From: Muricauda sp. SCSIO 65647
Lineage (GTDB): Bacteria > Bacteroidota > Bacteroidia > Flavobacteriales > Flavobacteriaceae
Length of the DNA stretch: 64,000 bases
Assembly (NCBI RefSeq): GCF_021534965.1
Contig: NZ_CP091037.1
Location: forward strand, 2,549,501 to 2,613,500
Direction: 5' to 3'
Part shown: piece by piece, positions 47,250 to 55,306 of the stretch
Position numbering within the stretch: position 1 is the stretch's first letter
How the letters are laid out: each line of letters starts with the position of its first letter
Position numbers and translations under genes: made by a program
The notes under the pieces: generated by a model
The model's input: the letters and a program-made list of their open reading frames with translations, nothing else
Databases searched by the model: none
What the model was told of the DNA's origin: nothing

Positions 47250-47284
47250 CCGTGATATATAGTGGTTTCCGCGATATTTAGCGG
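47250..47284. promoter_or_regulatory. Tandem 16-bp dyads, probable activator-binding enhancer
   Basis: CCGTGATATATAGTGG (47250-47265) and CCGCGATATTTAGCGG (47269-47284) are two copies of one imperfect palindrome (CCGYGATATWTAGYGG), 19 bp apart. They lie about 105-140 bp upstream of the predicted sigma-54 start site, the usual place for enhancer sites of sigma-54 activators, and next to the activator gene itself. Confidence 0.6.
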
Positions 47285-47330
47285 AAAATTCTAAAAGAAG
47301 AAAAAGCTGTTTTTAGATAGGGTGATGGCC

Positions 47331-48938
47331 TTAGGCGGAAAGTTCTTTCTTAAGCCCAAGTTTCAACATTCTAGAGCGTAGGGTACTGGGGTTGAGCCCC
47401 AAAACGTGGCTTGCCCCACTTTGGCCTTCGATTTTCCAATTACAGGCATTCAACACTTTGAGGATGTAATTTTTTTCAACGTCTTGTAACGAACCGCTCA
47501 ATTGTTCGGGTGCCGGTTTTGATTTTATTAGCGCATCTTTCAGGCTCAGTATATTGCCCTGCGAAGTGATTACGGCCCGTTCGACGATATTTTCCAACTC
47601 CCTTATATTGCCCGGCCAATAGTGTTGCTTTAGTTTAGAGACGAAGCCATCGGGAATCGTATCTATCGATTTACCAATTTTTTTTCCTGTTTTGCTTACA
47701 AACTGGCGCACCAAAAAGGGAATATCCTCCATACGCTCCCGTAATGGTGGTACCTCAACAGGAAAAACATTTAATCGGTAGTAGAGGTCTTGCCTAAAAT
47801 TTCCGGCTTCAACCTCTTTCAACAAATCTCTATTGGTAGCCGCAATGACCCTAACATTTACGTTCATGGTCTTTGGGTTGCCGATACGTTCGAATTCGCC
47901 CTCTTGTAGCACTCTTAGCAGTTTTACCTGAAGTTCTAGGGGCATTTCACCGATTTCATCCAAAAAAATGGTGCCCTTGTGGGCCATTTCAAATCGCCCG
48001 ATGTGTTGGTTGATGGCCCCGGTAAAGGCCCCTTTTTCATGTCCGAATAGTTCGCTCTCAATGAGGTAGGTAGGTAAGGCTGCACAATTGACTTTGATCA
48101 GTGGTCGATCACTTCGTGCGCTATTTTTATGTACTGCCCTGGCTATCAGTTCTTTTCCCGTGCCAGTTTCGCCCAATATCAAGACAGTGCTATCGGTAGG
48201 GGCTACTTGCTCAACCTTTTTGAGCGTTTTTTTGAGAGAGCCGCTCTTACCGATGATCTCATCAAAATTATGTTCTATCTTGATTTCTTCTTGCAGGTAT
48301 TCGCTTTCATTTTTGTATTGGTTTTTGAGAACTTCCAATTGCCGGTGCGCTTCGGCCAATTCTTCTTGATTTTTTTTGCGCATGAGTGCATTGGCAAAAA
48401 TCTCCCCTATCAATTTCAATCGACTGATATACTTGGCCGACCAATCAATTTTTTTGGTGTACGAATCAAAGCCAAGGGCACCGATGAGCTTTTCATCGAT
48501 TATCAGGGCAGAGTATAGAATGGACTGCACCCCAAAGTCTTTCATGAATTTTTTTATGTTCTTGCCTTCTCGGGGCAGTGAGTCAACATCACTGATACAT
48601 ACCATGCCATGATTGAAAATCTCGCTCATGACATAAGGGAATTCACTCATGGGAATTTCCCTGAAATCTTCATGGGTTATAAAAGATTCCAAGGCAGGCT
48701 TGGCATAGAAATGCGTGGTCGAAGACAATCCCGTTTCTTCCGAATAACTGTTCAAACAACTATAATCAACATCCATGAACTCGGTCAAGAACCTTAACGA
48801 CCTGTTGATTTCGGCATCAATTTTATCTGGGGGAAGGTTAATAAACCTAGTTGAGAATTGAGAAATCAACTTCTCGAATTTAAACTGTTGCTCTAGGCGT
48901 TCAGTTGCCGAAGATTTATGTGACCCCGCAGATACCAT
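47331..48938 (-). CDS. Sigma-54-dependent activator (GAF, AAA+, Fis HTH)
   Basis: 535-aa enhancer-binding protein. A GAF-like sensor domain spans about 15-185, and a short coiled coil about 188-225. The AAA+ domain (about 226-460) has Walker A GETGTGKE (256-263), the sigma-54 contact loop GAFTGA (303-308), Walker B IFLDEIGE (324-331) and arginine-finger region RQDLYYRL (382-389). The Fis-type helix-turn-helix is at the C terminus ([20 protein letters not shown]). There is no receiver domain, so it senses a ligand or redox state rather than a kinase. Its targets are probably the genes just downstream. Confidence 0.95.
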   Translation of the reverse strand: MVSAGSHKSSATERLEQQFKFEKLISQFSTRFINLPPDKIDAEINRSLRFLTEFMDVDYSCLNSYSEETGLSSTTHFYAKPALESFITHEDFREIPMSEFPYVMSEIFNHGMVCISDVDSLPREGKNIKKFMKDFGVQSILYSALIIDEKLIGALGFDSYTKKIDWSAKYISRLKLIGEIFANALMRKKNQEELAEAHRQLEVLKNQYKNESEYLQEEIKIEHNFDEIIGKSGSLKKTLKKVEQVAPTDSTVLILGETGTGKELIARAVHKNSARSDRPLIKVNCAALPTYLIESELFGHEKGAFTGAINQHIGRFEMAHKGTIFLDEIGEMPLELQVKLLRVLQEGEFERIGNPKTMNVNVRVIAATNRDLLKEVEAGNFRQDLYYRLNVFPVEVPPLRERMEDIPFLVRQFVSKTGKKIGKSIDTIPDGFVSKLKQHYWPGNIRELENIVERAVITSQGNILSLKDALIKSKPAPEQLSGSLQDVEKNYILKVLNACNWKIEGQSGASHVLGLNPSTLRSRMLKLGLKKELSA

Positions 48939-48971
48939 TTCTAAATAAATGTACGCTTTATTTTTTATTCC

Positions 48972-49016
48972 TGTGAATCATTTTGGTGTATCACATTGTC
49001 GTACAATAAGTTGTGA
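48972..49016. promoter_or_regulatory. Cluster of TGTGA/TCACA half-sites upstream of the activator gene
   Basis: Half-sites TGTGA (48972-48976), TCACA (48991-48995) and TGTGA (49012-49016) surround the dyad ATTGTCGTACAAT (48995-49007). They lie 34-78 bp upstream of the activator start codon, a plausible operator. The binding protein is unknown. Confidence 0.35.
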
Positions 49017-49069
49017 GTCATTTTTTCGTGGCAGCGCTTCATTTTCCAAAAAATATAGATTGCGTTACC

Positions 49070-49086
49070 TTTTGATAACATCAAAA
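49070..49086. promoter_or_regulatory. Perfect dyad between the activator and glycogen synthase genes
   Basis: TTTTGAT (49070-49076), AAC spacer, ATCAAAA (49080-49086). It is a 17-bp symmetric site about 40 bp upstream of the glycogen synthase -33 element and could be an operator. No known regulator motif is recognised. Confidence 0.3.
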
Positions 49087-49124
49087 AGTTTCCCTGATTT
49101 TGGAAATGCTTATTTTGGTCGCCT

Positions 49125-49152
49125 TTGATTCAAAGGTGCTGCCGTATCTTTG
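49125..49152 (+). promoter_or_regulatory. Promoter of the glycogen synthase gene
   Basis: TTG at 49125-49127, 17-bp spacer, TATCTTTG at 49145-49152: a good match to the Bacteroidetes consensus, 34 bp upstream of the ATG. Confidence 0.65.
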
Positions 49153-49186
49153 GCAAAAGATTCGATAATCATGTACACCCAAGACT

Positions 49187-50722
49187 ATGAACAACTTTCT
49201 TTTTGTTGCTGCCGAAAATGATGCCATACCCAATTGCAAGGCCGGGGGTATGGGTGATGTGGTTCGTGACGTGCCGAGACAGATTGCTGAAAAAGGAGAT
49301 AGTGCCCATGTAGTGGTGCCATCTTATGGAAGACTGCATCAGAATGGCAGATTGACAACCACATTGCACGTTGACCTTAGGGGCATTCGTTATGCTGCGG
49401 AACTTTATGAGGTGCCACCAAAGAAAGAGTTTCAAAATATTCATCACTACGTGATACACCACCCCGAGATCGAAGCGGGCGGTATTGCCCATATTTATCA
49501 CGATGATCCGGAAGAACCCTTTTTTACAGACTTCATAAAATATGCTATTTTTTGTACGGCGGTTGCTGAGGCCATTAGAGTGAATGCATTTGGTCAGTTG
49601 AATGTCGTACACCTGCACGATTGGCATTCCAGTCTGTTGCTTTTTCACAGAGCATACAGTCGAGATTATTCGAGTCTTCAAAATATCAGATTTGTTTATA
49701 GCATCCACAATTTGGCCATTCAAGGCATTCGCCCTTTCGAAGACAACTATTCTTCACTGCAGCATTGGTTCCCTGAGATATCAATAGATTATGAGGGGTT
49801 GAAAGACCCCCGCTATCAAGATTGCATCAATTTGATGGCTGTGGGCATCCGATTCGCCGATGCGGTGCACACCGTTTCGCCTTCATATAGGGAAGATGTA
49901 ATGAAACCAAGCTCACCTCCTGAGTTCATAGGTGGTGAAGGACTGGAAAGAGACCTGCAGAAGGCCAATAAAGAAGGGCGACTTTTTGGTATACTCAACG
50001 GATGCAATTATAAAAACATCAACATCGAGTCAAAAGGCCAAATCTATCGAAATACGGTAAAAGCAATTTTCAAATGGCTGCAGGAAGAATCAAAGAAGTA
50101 CAAGGCAGATTTTTTGGCCCATACAGGAGAAAAAATTATGCAATATGTGGGCAATCGTCCAAAATTCATTGCCTCGAGTGTCGCCCGTTTGACCGAGCAA
50201 AAGTTTTACTTCTTCAAACGCTCACCAGAAGCTTTTGAAGAAATATTGCAACGTCTAAAACCCGTTGATGGCATTTTTATTCTGTTGGGCACCGGAGCAC
50301 CCGAATATGAGAAACTTTTTCGTGAACTGAGTTACAAACATCAAAACTTCATTTTTACCAACGGGCAGTCAGAAAGTCTGATTGATTCTATGTATTTGGA
50401 ATCTGATCTGTACTTCATGCCCAGTCTTTTTGAGCCTTGTGGCATTAGTCAGATGTTGGCCATGAGAAATGGTACACCCTGTTTAGTACATCATACGGGA
50501 GGTCTCAAAGATACGGTAGAGCACATGAAAACAGGTTTCAGTTTCGATGGTAAAACCTTCGACGAAAAAATCACCGATATGTTGGCTGCCTTTGATTTGG
50601 CATTGGATGTTTATCAAAACGACCCGACAACTTGGAAAAAAATAAAAGCCAATGCCAAGAGAAAACGTTTCACTTGGAAAAAATCGGTCGACCGATATTA
50701 TGAAAACCTTTATCAACTGTGA
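49187..50722 (+). CDS. Glycogen/starch synthase (GT5 family)
   Basis: 511-aa ADP-glucose-type glycogen synthase. The N-terminal GT5 domain has NCKAGGMGDVVRDVPRQIA, the counterpart of the KxGGLGDV ADP-glucose site, and VVHLHDWHSSLLL. The C-terminal GT-B domain has PSLFEPCGISQMLAMRNGTP with the conserved Glu and HHTGGLKDTV. No other glycogen genes (glgB, glgC) are adjacent. It is divergent from the sigma-54 activator across a 248-bp gap. Confidence 0.9.
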   Translation: MNNFLFVAAENDAIPNCKAGGMGDVVRDVPRQIAEKGDSAHVVVPSYGRLHQNGRLTTTLHVDLRGIRYAAELYEVPPKKEFQNIHHYVIHHPEIEAGGIAHIYHDDPEEPFFTDFIKYAIFCTAVAEAIRVNAFGQLNVVHLHDWHSSLLLFHRAYSRDYSSLQNIRFVYSIHNLAIQGIRPFEDNYSSLQHWFPEISIDYEGLKDPRYQDCINLMAVGIRFADAVHTVSPSYREDVMKPSSPPEFIGGEGLERDLQKANKEGRLFGILNGCNYKNINIESKGQIYRNTVKAIFKWLQEESKKYKADFLAHTGEKIMQYVGNRPKFIASSVARLTEQKFYFFKRSPEAFEEILQRLKPVDGIFILLGTGAPEYEKLFRELSYKHQNFIFTNGQSESLIDSMYLESDLYFMPSLFEPCGISQMLAMRNGTPCLVHHTGGLKDTVEHMKTGFSFDGKTFDEKITDMLAAFDLALDVYQNDPTTWKKIKANAKRKRFTWKKSVDRYYENLYQL

Positions 50723-50775
50723 AATTGCAGTATTGGGAACGCCATCTTAAATAATACTTAAAGCACGGTTGAAAA

Positions 50776-50806
50776 TTGTTAAAGCCCTTGCTTTTTCGTA
50801 ATTTTA
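50776..50806 (+). promoter_or_regulatory. Promoter candidate of the citrate synthase gene
   Basis: TTG (50776-50778), 20-bp spacer and TAATTTTA (50799-50806, last base A instead of G). It lies 33 bp before the ATG. Confidence 0.45.
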
Positions 50807-50839
50807 GAGTTCGAAAAAATTAACCATTTAAGTCATAAA

Positions 50840-52123
50840 ATGTCAGATAAAGCGATACTCGAATACAATGGGAACAGGTACGAATTTCCCGTGGAAAAAG
50901 GCACTGAAAACGAATTGGGGGTCAATGTCAAAACCCTTAGGGGTTTAAGCGGTTTGGTGACCCTTGACCCGGGCTATAAGAACACCGGATCTTGTGAAAG
51001 TGCCATTACCTTTTTGGATGGGGAAAAGGGAATTCTGAGGTATAGGGGCTATTCGATCGAAGAGCTTGCTGAAAAAGCTGATTTTCTAGAAGTGGCTTAT
51101 CTGTTGATTTTTGGGGAGCTTCCCAATAAAGAACAGCTCGAAAAATTCGATGAGGATATTAAGGCCGAATCACATGTCGATGAGGAAATGAAAAAAATCT
51201 TGGATGGTTTTCCCAAGTCTGCACATCCTATGGGGGTGTTGTCTTCGTTGACCAGTGCTTTGGTGGCGTTCAATCCATCTTCTGTCGATGTTTCCTCTGA
51301 AGAGGCAATGTATAATTCCATCGTTCGCATTTTGGCCAAATTCCCTGTACTGGTCGCATGGACGATGCGCAAGAAAATGGGTCTTCCGTTAGATTATGGC
51401 GATGACTCATTGGGTTATGTAGAGAACATTCACAAAATGATGTTCAAAAAGCCCAACAAAGAATACAAAAAGAATAAAATTGTCATCGATGCGCTGGATA
51501 AGTTATTGATCTTACATGCCGATCATGAGCAAAACTGCTCTACATCCACTGTACGTATTGTCGGTTCTTCCCATGCTGGGCTTTTTGCATCACTATCTGC
51601 GGGCATTTCGGCACTTTGGGGCCCATTGCACGGTGGGGCCAATCAGGCGGTTCTAGAGATGTTGGAAGCTATCAAAGAAGACGGTGGCGATACCAAAAAA
51701 TATATGGCCAAGGCAAAAGATAAAGACGACCCTTTCAGGTTGATGGGCTTTGGTCACCGTGTTTACAAGAATTTCGATCCTCGTGCGAGAATCATTAAAA
51801 AATCGGCTGATGAGGTATTGGGAGATTTGGGCATCGAAGATCCTATACTTGAAATTGCCAAAGGACTTGAAAGAGAAGCGTTGGAAGACGAATATTTCGT
51901 TCAACGAAAACTGTATCCCAATGTAGATTTCTATTCAGGAATCATCTATCGGGCCATGGGTATTCCGGTGGACATGTTTACCGTCATGTTCGCACTTGGT
52001 CGTCTGCCCGGTTGGATTGCCCAATGGCGCGAAATGCGATTGAGAAAAGAACCTATTGGTAGGCCGAGACAGATTTATATCGGGGAAAACCATAGGCCTT
52101 TTGTTTCCCTTAAGAAACGATGA
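50840..52123 (+). CDS. gltA: Citrate synthase
   Basis: 427-aa type-II citrate synthase (oxaloacetate plus acetyl-CoA to citrate). It has an N-terminal beta domain (about 1-50, VEKGTENELGVNVKTL) typical of Gram-negative hexameric enzymes, then LRYRGYSIEELAE, catalytic His in LWGPLHGGANQAVLEML, and GFGHRVYKNFDPRA. Complete, with a terminator 22 bp after the stop. Confidence 0.97.
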   Translation: MSDKAILEYNGNRYEFPVEKGTENELGVNVKTLRGLSGLVTLDPGYKNTGSCESAITFLDGEKGILRYRGYSIEELAEKADFLEVAYLLIFGELPNKEQLEKFDEDIKAESHVDEEMKKILDGFPKSAHPMGVLSSLTSALVAFNPSSVDVSSEEAMYNSIVRILAKFPVLVAWTMRKKMGLPLDYGDDSLGYVENIHKMMFKKPNKEYKKNKIVIDALDKLLILHADHEQNCSTSTVRIVGSSHAGLFASLSAGISALWGPLHGGANQAVLEMLEAIKEDGGDTKKYMAKAKDKDDPFRLMGFGHRVYKNFDPRARIIKKSADEVLGDLGIEDPILEIAKGLEREALEDEYFVQRKLYPNVDFYSGIIYRAMGIPVDMFTVMFALGRLPGWIAQWREMRLRKEPIGRPRQIYIGENHRPFVSLKKR

Positions 52124-52144
52124 GATAATACTCTAGAATCAACA

Positions 52145-52181
52145 AGCCCGTTTTCAATGACTGAAAGCGGGCTCTGTTTTT
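52145..52181 (+). terminator. Terminator after gltA
   Basis: 12-bp stem with one G-U pair, AGCCCGTTTTCA/TGAAAGCGGGCT (52145-52156 and 52162-52173), ATGAC loop, followed by CTGTTTTTG. The T run overlaps the -33 TTG of the next gene. Confidence 0.85.
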
Positions 52182-52206
52182 GTAATCGTACTATATTCTA
52201 TATTTG
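52180..52206 (+). promoter_or_regulatory. Promoter of the DDAH-like gene
   Basis: TTG (52180-52182), 16-bp spacer, TATATTTG (52199-52206), 20 bp before ATG 52226. The -33 element sits in the U-tract of the gltA terminator, so the signals are packed together. Confidence 0.55.
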
Positions 52207-52225
52207 CCGAAACAATCTGTCACCT

Positions 52226-53140
52226 ATGTTAAAGTTGAATGTCAAGGATGAAACCTCACCGCTAAAAGCGGTGGTCTTGGGTACGGCCGAAAGCAGTGGT
52301 CCCGTACCCAAACCAAAAGATGCCTATGACCCAAAATCATTGCAGCATATTTTGGCCGGCACCTATCCGAAAGAAGAAGATATGGTCAGAGAGATGGATG
52401 CTTTTGCCCAAGTCTTCGAGAAACATGGCGTGCAGGTTTTTCGCCCCGAAGTACTGAAAGACTGCAACCAAATATTCTCTAGGGATATTGCTTTTGTCAT
52501 TGAAGATAAACTGATAAAGGCCAATATACTTCCACATAGGGAGGAAGAATTTGAGGCCATTCTACATGTGCTTGAATACATACATCCCGATAATATTTTG
52601 TATCCGCCTGAAGAAGTGCATATTGAAGGAGGTGATGTAATGCCTTGGAACGATCATATCTTTATCGGCACCTATACAGGTCACGATTATCCTGATTATA
52701 TCACTGCAAGAACCAATTGGGAGGGAGTTGAGTATATCAAACAAATGTTTCCGGCCAAAACGGTGAAGTCTTTTGAGCTTCGAAAATCAATCGAGCATCC
52801 AAAAGAAAACGCACTGCACTTAGATTGTTGCTTTCAACCTATTGGAAAAGGCAAGGCCATAATACATAAAAATGGTTTTCTGGTAGAAGATGAATACCAA
52901 TGGTTGGTCGATTATTTCGGAAAAGAAAATGTTTTTGAAATTACCGCTGATGAAATGTACCAGATGTTCAGCAATGTGTTCTCCATTTCCACTGAAGTGG
53001 TGGTTTCTGAACGTGGTTTTACCCGTCTCAATAATTGGCTCAGGGATCAAGGCTTTACCGTCGAAGAAATACCCTATGCAGAAATTTCTAAGCAAGGTGG
53101 TCTTTTGAGATGCAGCACCATGCCTTTGGTGAGGGAATGA
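52226..53140 (+). CDS. Dimethylargininase/arginine-deiminase-like hydrolase
   Basis: 304-aa member of the guanidino-group-modifying (amidinotransferase) superfamily. Catalytic elements are visible: IEGGDVMPW (acidic substrate-binding loop), ALHLDCCFQPIG (catalytic His), and the C-terminal GGLLRCSTMPL with the nucleophilic Cys. The exact substrate (dimethylarginine, arginine or another guanidine) cannot be told from sequence. ATG 52226 follows the promoter; a longer frame from 52157 lies inside the gltA terminator and is rejected. Confidence 0.85.
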   Translation: MLKLNVKDETSPLKAVVLGTAESSGPVPKPKDAYDPKSLQHILAGTYPKEEDMVREMDAFAQVFEKHGVQVFRPEVLKDCNQIFSRDIAFVIEDKLIKANILPHREEEFEAILHVLEYIHPDNILYPPEEVHIEGGDVMPWNDHIFIGTYTGHDYPDYITARTNWEGVEYIKQMFPAKTVKSFELRKSIEHPKENALHLDCCFQPIGKGKAIIHKNGFLVEDEYQWLVDYFGKENVFEITADEMYQMFSNVFSISTEVVVSERGFTRLNNWLRDQGFTVEEIPYAEISKQGGLLRCSTMPLVRE

Positions 53141-53145
53141 CCTTG

Positions 53146-54279
53146 CTACATGAACAAGGCCATTAATATATCCATTTGAAGGTTTTCAGCTTTTTTACGG
53201 ATGGGTGATTCCATCATAGTGTTGAAATTGGTTGCGATGAATACGATGGCATCTAGTTCTGGAAGGTAGAGCAACACACAGCCGGCCCCAATGCCACCAC
53301 CTGAATGTCCGAGGGCATAGGTAACATCCAGATCATAGTACTGTATTCCCAAACCATATCTTTTCTCACCTTCTTCATTAAGCACGAACTCTTGCATTAG
53401 TTCCAGTGTTTTTGCCTTTAACAGTTTGCCTGAGACCAAGCCTTTCATGAACAATACTGCATCTTTGGTCGAAGCGACCATGCCATCATCACCCTTCATC
53501 GATGATACATTTGCCCTTTGCAGTTTTGAAATGTTTGTTGGTATGCCTTCCTGCAAAACATCCCAATAGGCACCAACCAAGTTGAAATTTTTGTCGATGT
53601 TGTTTTTTGATAGGACTTTTGTTGAATCAAGCTTTAGTTTTTTGAATATTTCTTTTTGCATAAAAGCTATATGATCCCCAGTGACCTTATCTGCAATCAG
53701 CGATAGCAAAGCATAATTGGTGTTGCGGTATGTATATCTGCTCCCCGGTTCAAAGTCTAGTGTTTTTTTGTCAATATAAGATAGCATTTCAGGTACGCCG
53801 AGTACGGTCAATGGATCTTGAATGATTCTCGAAACCAGCAAAGCATCGGTAGTGTACTCTGGAAGACCTGAAGTGTGGTTCAGCAACATTCTTACAGTTA
53901 TTTTGTCAATGCCGTCTTTTGAGTTGAGCCATTGGTAGTTCACATATTTGGTAATGGGGTCATTCAAGTCGAGTTTTCCCTTTTCGTACAACCGAAGAAT
54001 GGCTACGGCCATATACGTTTTGGCCACACTCTGCAAATAGAACATATGATCATTGGTCAAAGAAATATTTTCTTCGATATTGGCCACACCTTCGGTATGG
54101 GACCAAAATCCGGTCTCTTCACTATAAACTGTAAGGGCAAGGCCGGGAATACCCATATCAATGTATTTTTTGAATACGGTCTTTACCGCTTCCCGTTTCT
54201 CACCTGGAAATTCATTTTTCTGCGATTGAAGGGTGCTGGCCATAAGTAATGGTAACATCCAAATACATAATTGTTTCAT
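53146..54279 (-). CDS. Serine hydrolase of the beta-lactamase (class C-like) family
   Basis: 377-aa exported serine hydrolase. ATG 54279 precedes a signal peptide (QLCIWMLPLLMASTLQSQ). Catalytic Ser84-x-x-Lys87 lies in LQSVAKTYMA, the Tyr motif in YTYRNTNYALLSLIADKV, and the third motif is GHSGGGIGAG, as in class C beta-lactamases, D-aminopeptidases and esterases. Substrate unknown; antibiotic resistance should not be assumed. It lies between the two guanidine hydrolase genes on the opposite strand. Confidence 0.9.
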   Translation of the reverse strand: MKQLCIWMLPLLMASTLQSQKNEFPGEKREAVKTVFKKYIDMGIPGLALTVYSEETGFWSHTEGVANIEENISLTNDHMFYLQSVAKTYMAVAILRLYEKGKLDLNDPITKYVNYQWLNSKDGIDKITVRMLLNHTSGLPEYTTDALLVSRIIQDPLTVLGVPEMLSYIDKKTLDFEPGSRYTYRNTNYALLSLIADKVTGDHIAFMQKEIFKKLKLDSTKVLSKNNIDKNFNLVGAYWDVLQEGIPTNISKLQRANVSSMKGDDGMVASTKDAVLFMKGLVSGKLLKAKTLELMQEFVLNEEGEKRYGLGIQYYDLDVTYALGHSGGGIGAGCVLLYLPELDAIVFIATNFNTMMESPIRKKAENLQMDILMALFM

Positions 54280-54390
54280 GATCGGGATTTTTGGTAAATA
54301 TCGGTTGCATGCCCAATTTTTGAAGGCTTCATCAAGATTCAAAATGATGAAGTGTAGTATTTTTTTGGTTGAATTGTAGCAACTTACGGT

Positions 54391-55212
54391 TCAGACTTGC
54401 TGGACTGTCTTGGCAAACCATTTTTTGAAATCAGGAGCTATGGTACGGCTGACAGTAGATTTTTCCAATTTGCTCCCTATATCGAATTCAACTTCCAATT
54501 TTCCGTTGACCTCTTTACGATAACCTTTGATATTCTCTCTTCGAACGATGTATTTTCTATTCAAACGAAAAAATGATTCCTTAGGAAGATGCGGAAGAAT
54601 TCTGTTCAATGAGCCATCAATAACAAAGTTTTTGCCATTCTTGGTCTGTAAATAAGTGGTTTTATCTTCTACGTAAAAAGTTGAAATATCTTCAAAGGCA
54701 ATATTTTTTGTGGTATTGCCCAACAGTACTTCAAAACCTGTAGAACGCAGCTTCAACTCTTTTTCACGCAATTTCTGGGCTGTTTTCCATTCATTATGAA
54801 AATAAAACCCAATATAGATACCGTTGATCACCAATATCCAGATAAAGAAGATAAACAGATTGTAGGTATAAAATTTAGTTGGCAACGGACCGTCACCAAA
54901 TAGCCCGTTTATTACTTCTGTTTCTATAATAATGAATCCCTGGGCGACTATATTGGTCACCACTACCTGCCATAGAATTCGTTTGACCAAGGCTTTTTCA
55001 TAGGGTATTCTTTTGTCCATATATATGATGACCAGACGGATCAAATACCAGGCCACGAACCCGGTAAGGGTGTCGATCGTATAGGTGGTGTAGGTATACC
55101 AATCCCATCGAATGGTGGCATAGGTAAGGTGGTAGTTGATGGTATTGATAATGGGGATCAATATCAAAAACAATACAAAATCATTGTATTTGCCAAGATA
55201 TTTATTGGGCAT
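54391..55212 (-). CDS. Membrane-anchored LytTR transcription regulator
   Basis: 273-aa one-component regulator. Four transmembrane helices at about 11-30, 45-65, 78-97 and 117-138, a short charged helix, then a LytTR DNA-binding domain at about 165-268 (EDISTFYVEDKTTYLQTKNG, FFRLNRKYIVRRENIKGYRK). No histidine kinase is adjacent. It is divergent from ctlX and lies 111 bp upstream of the serine hydrolase gene on the same strand. Confidence 0.88.
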   Translation of the reverse strand: MPNKYLGKYNDFVLFLILIPIINTINYHLTYATIRWDWYTYTTYTIDTLTGFVAWYLIRLVIIYMDKRIPYEKALVKRILWQVVVTNIVAQGFIIIETEVINGLFGDGPLPTKFYTYNLFIFFIWILVINGIYIGFYFHNEWKTAQKLREKELKLRSTGFEVLLGNTTKNIAFEDISTFYVEDKTTYLQTKNGKNFVIDGSLNRILPHLPKESFFRLNRKYIVRRENIKGYRKEVNGKLEVEFDIGSKLEKSTVSRTIAPDFKKWFAKTVQQV

Positions 55213-55250
55213 TATGGCGATTTACCGTTAAAGATACCCCTCTTAATTTT

Positions 55251-55285
55251 TTGTTACAAAATGACCGGCTTATTACCTACATTTG
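55251..55285 (+). promoter_or_regulatory. Promoter candidate of the ctlX gene
   Basis: TACATTTG (55278-55285) is an exact -7 match 21 bp before the ATG. The nearest TTG (55251-55253) is 24 bp upstream, slightly longer than usual. Confidence 0.5.
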
Positions 55286-55306
55286 GACATATTTTTTTGA
55301 ATTGGA

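Noticed and set aside
52157-52225. N-terminal extension of the DDAH-like protein
   Set aside because: The extension is translated from the gltA terminator and the gene's own promoter, and is Cys/aromatic-rich without family similarity.
53146-54279. Beta-lactamase-fold gene as an antibiotic-resistance determinant
   Set aside because: The SxxK/YxN-like motifs are shared by many esterases and peptidases; nothing here points specifically to antibiotic hydrolysis.
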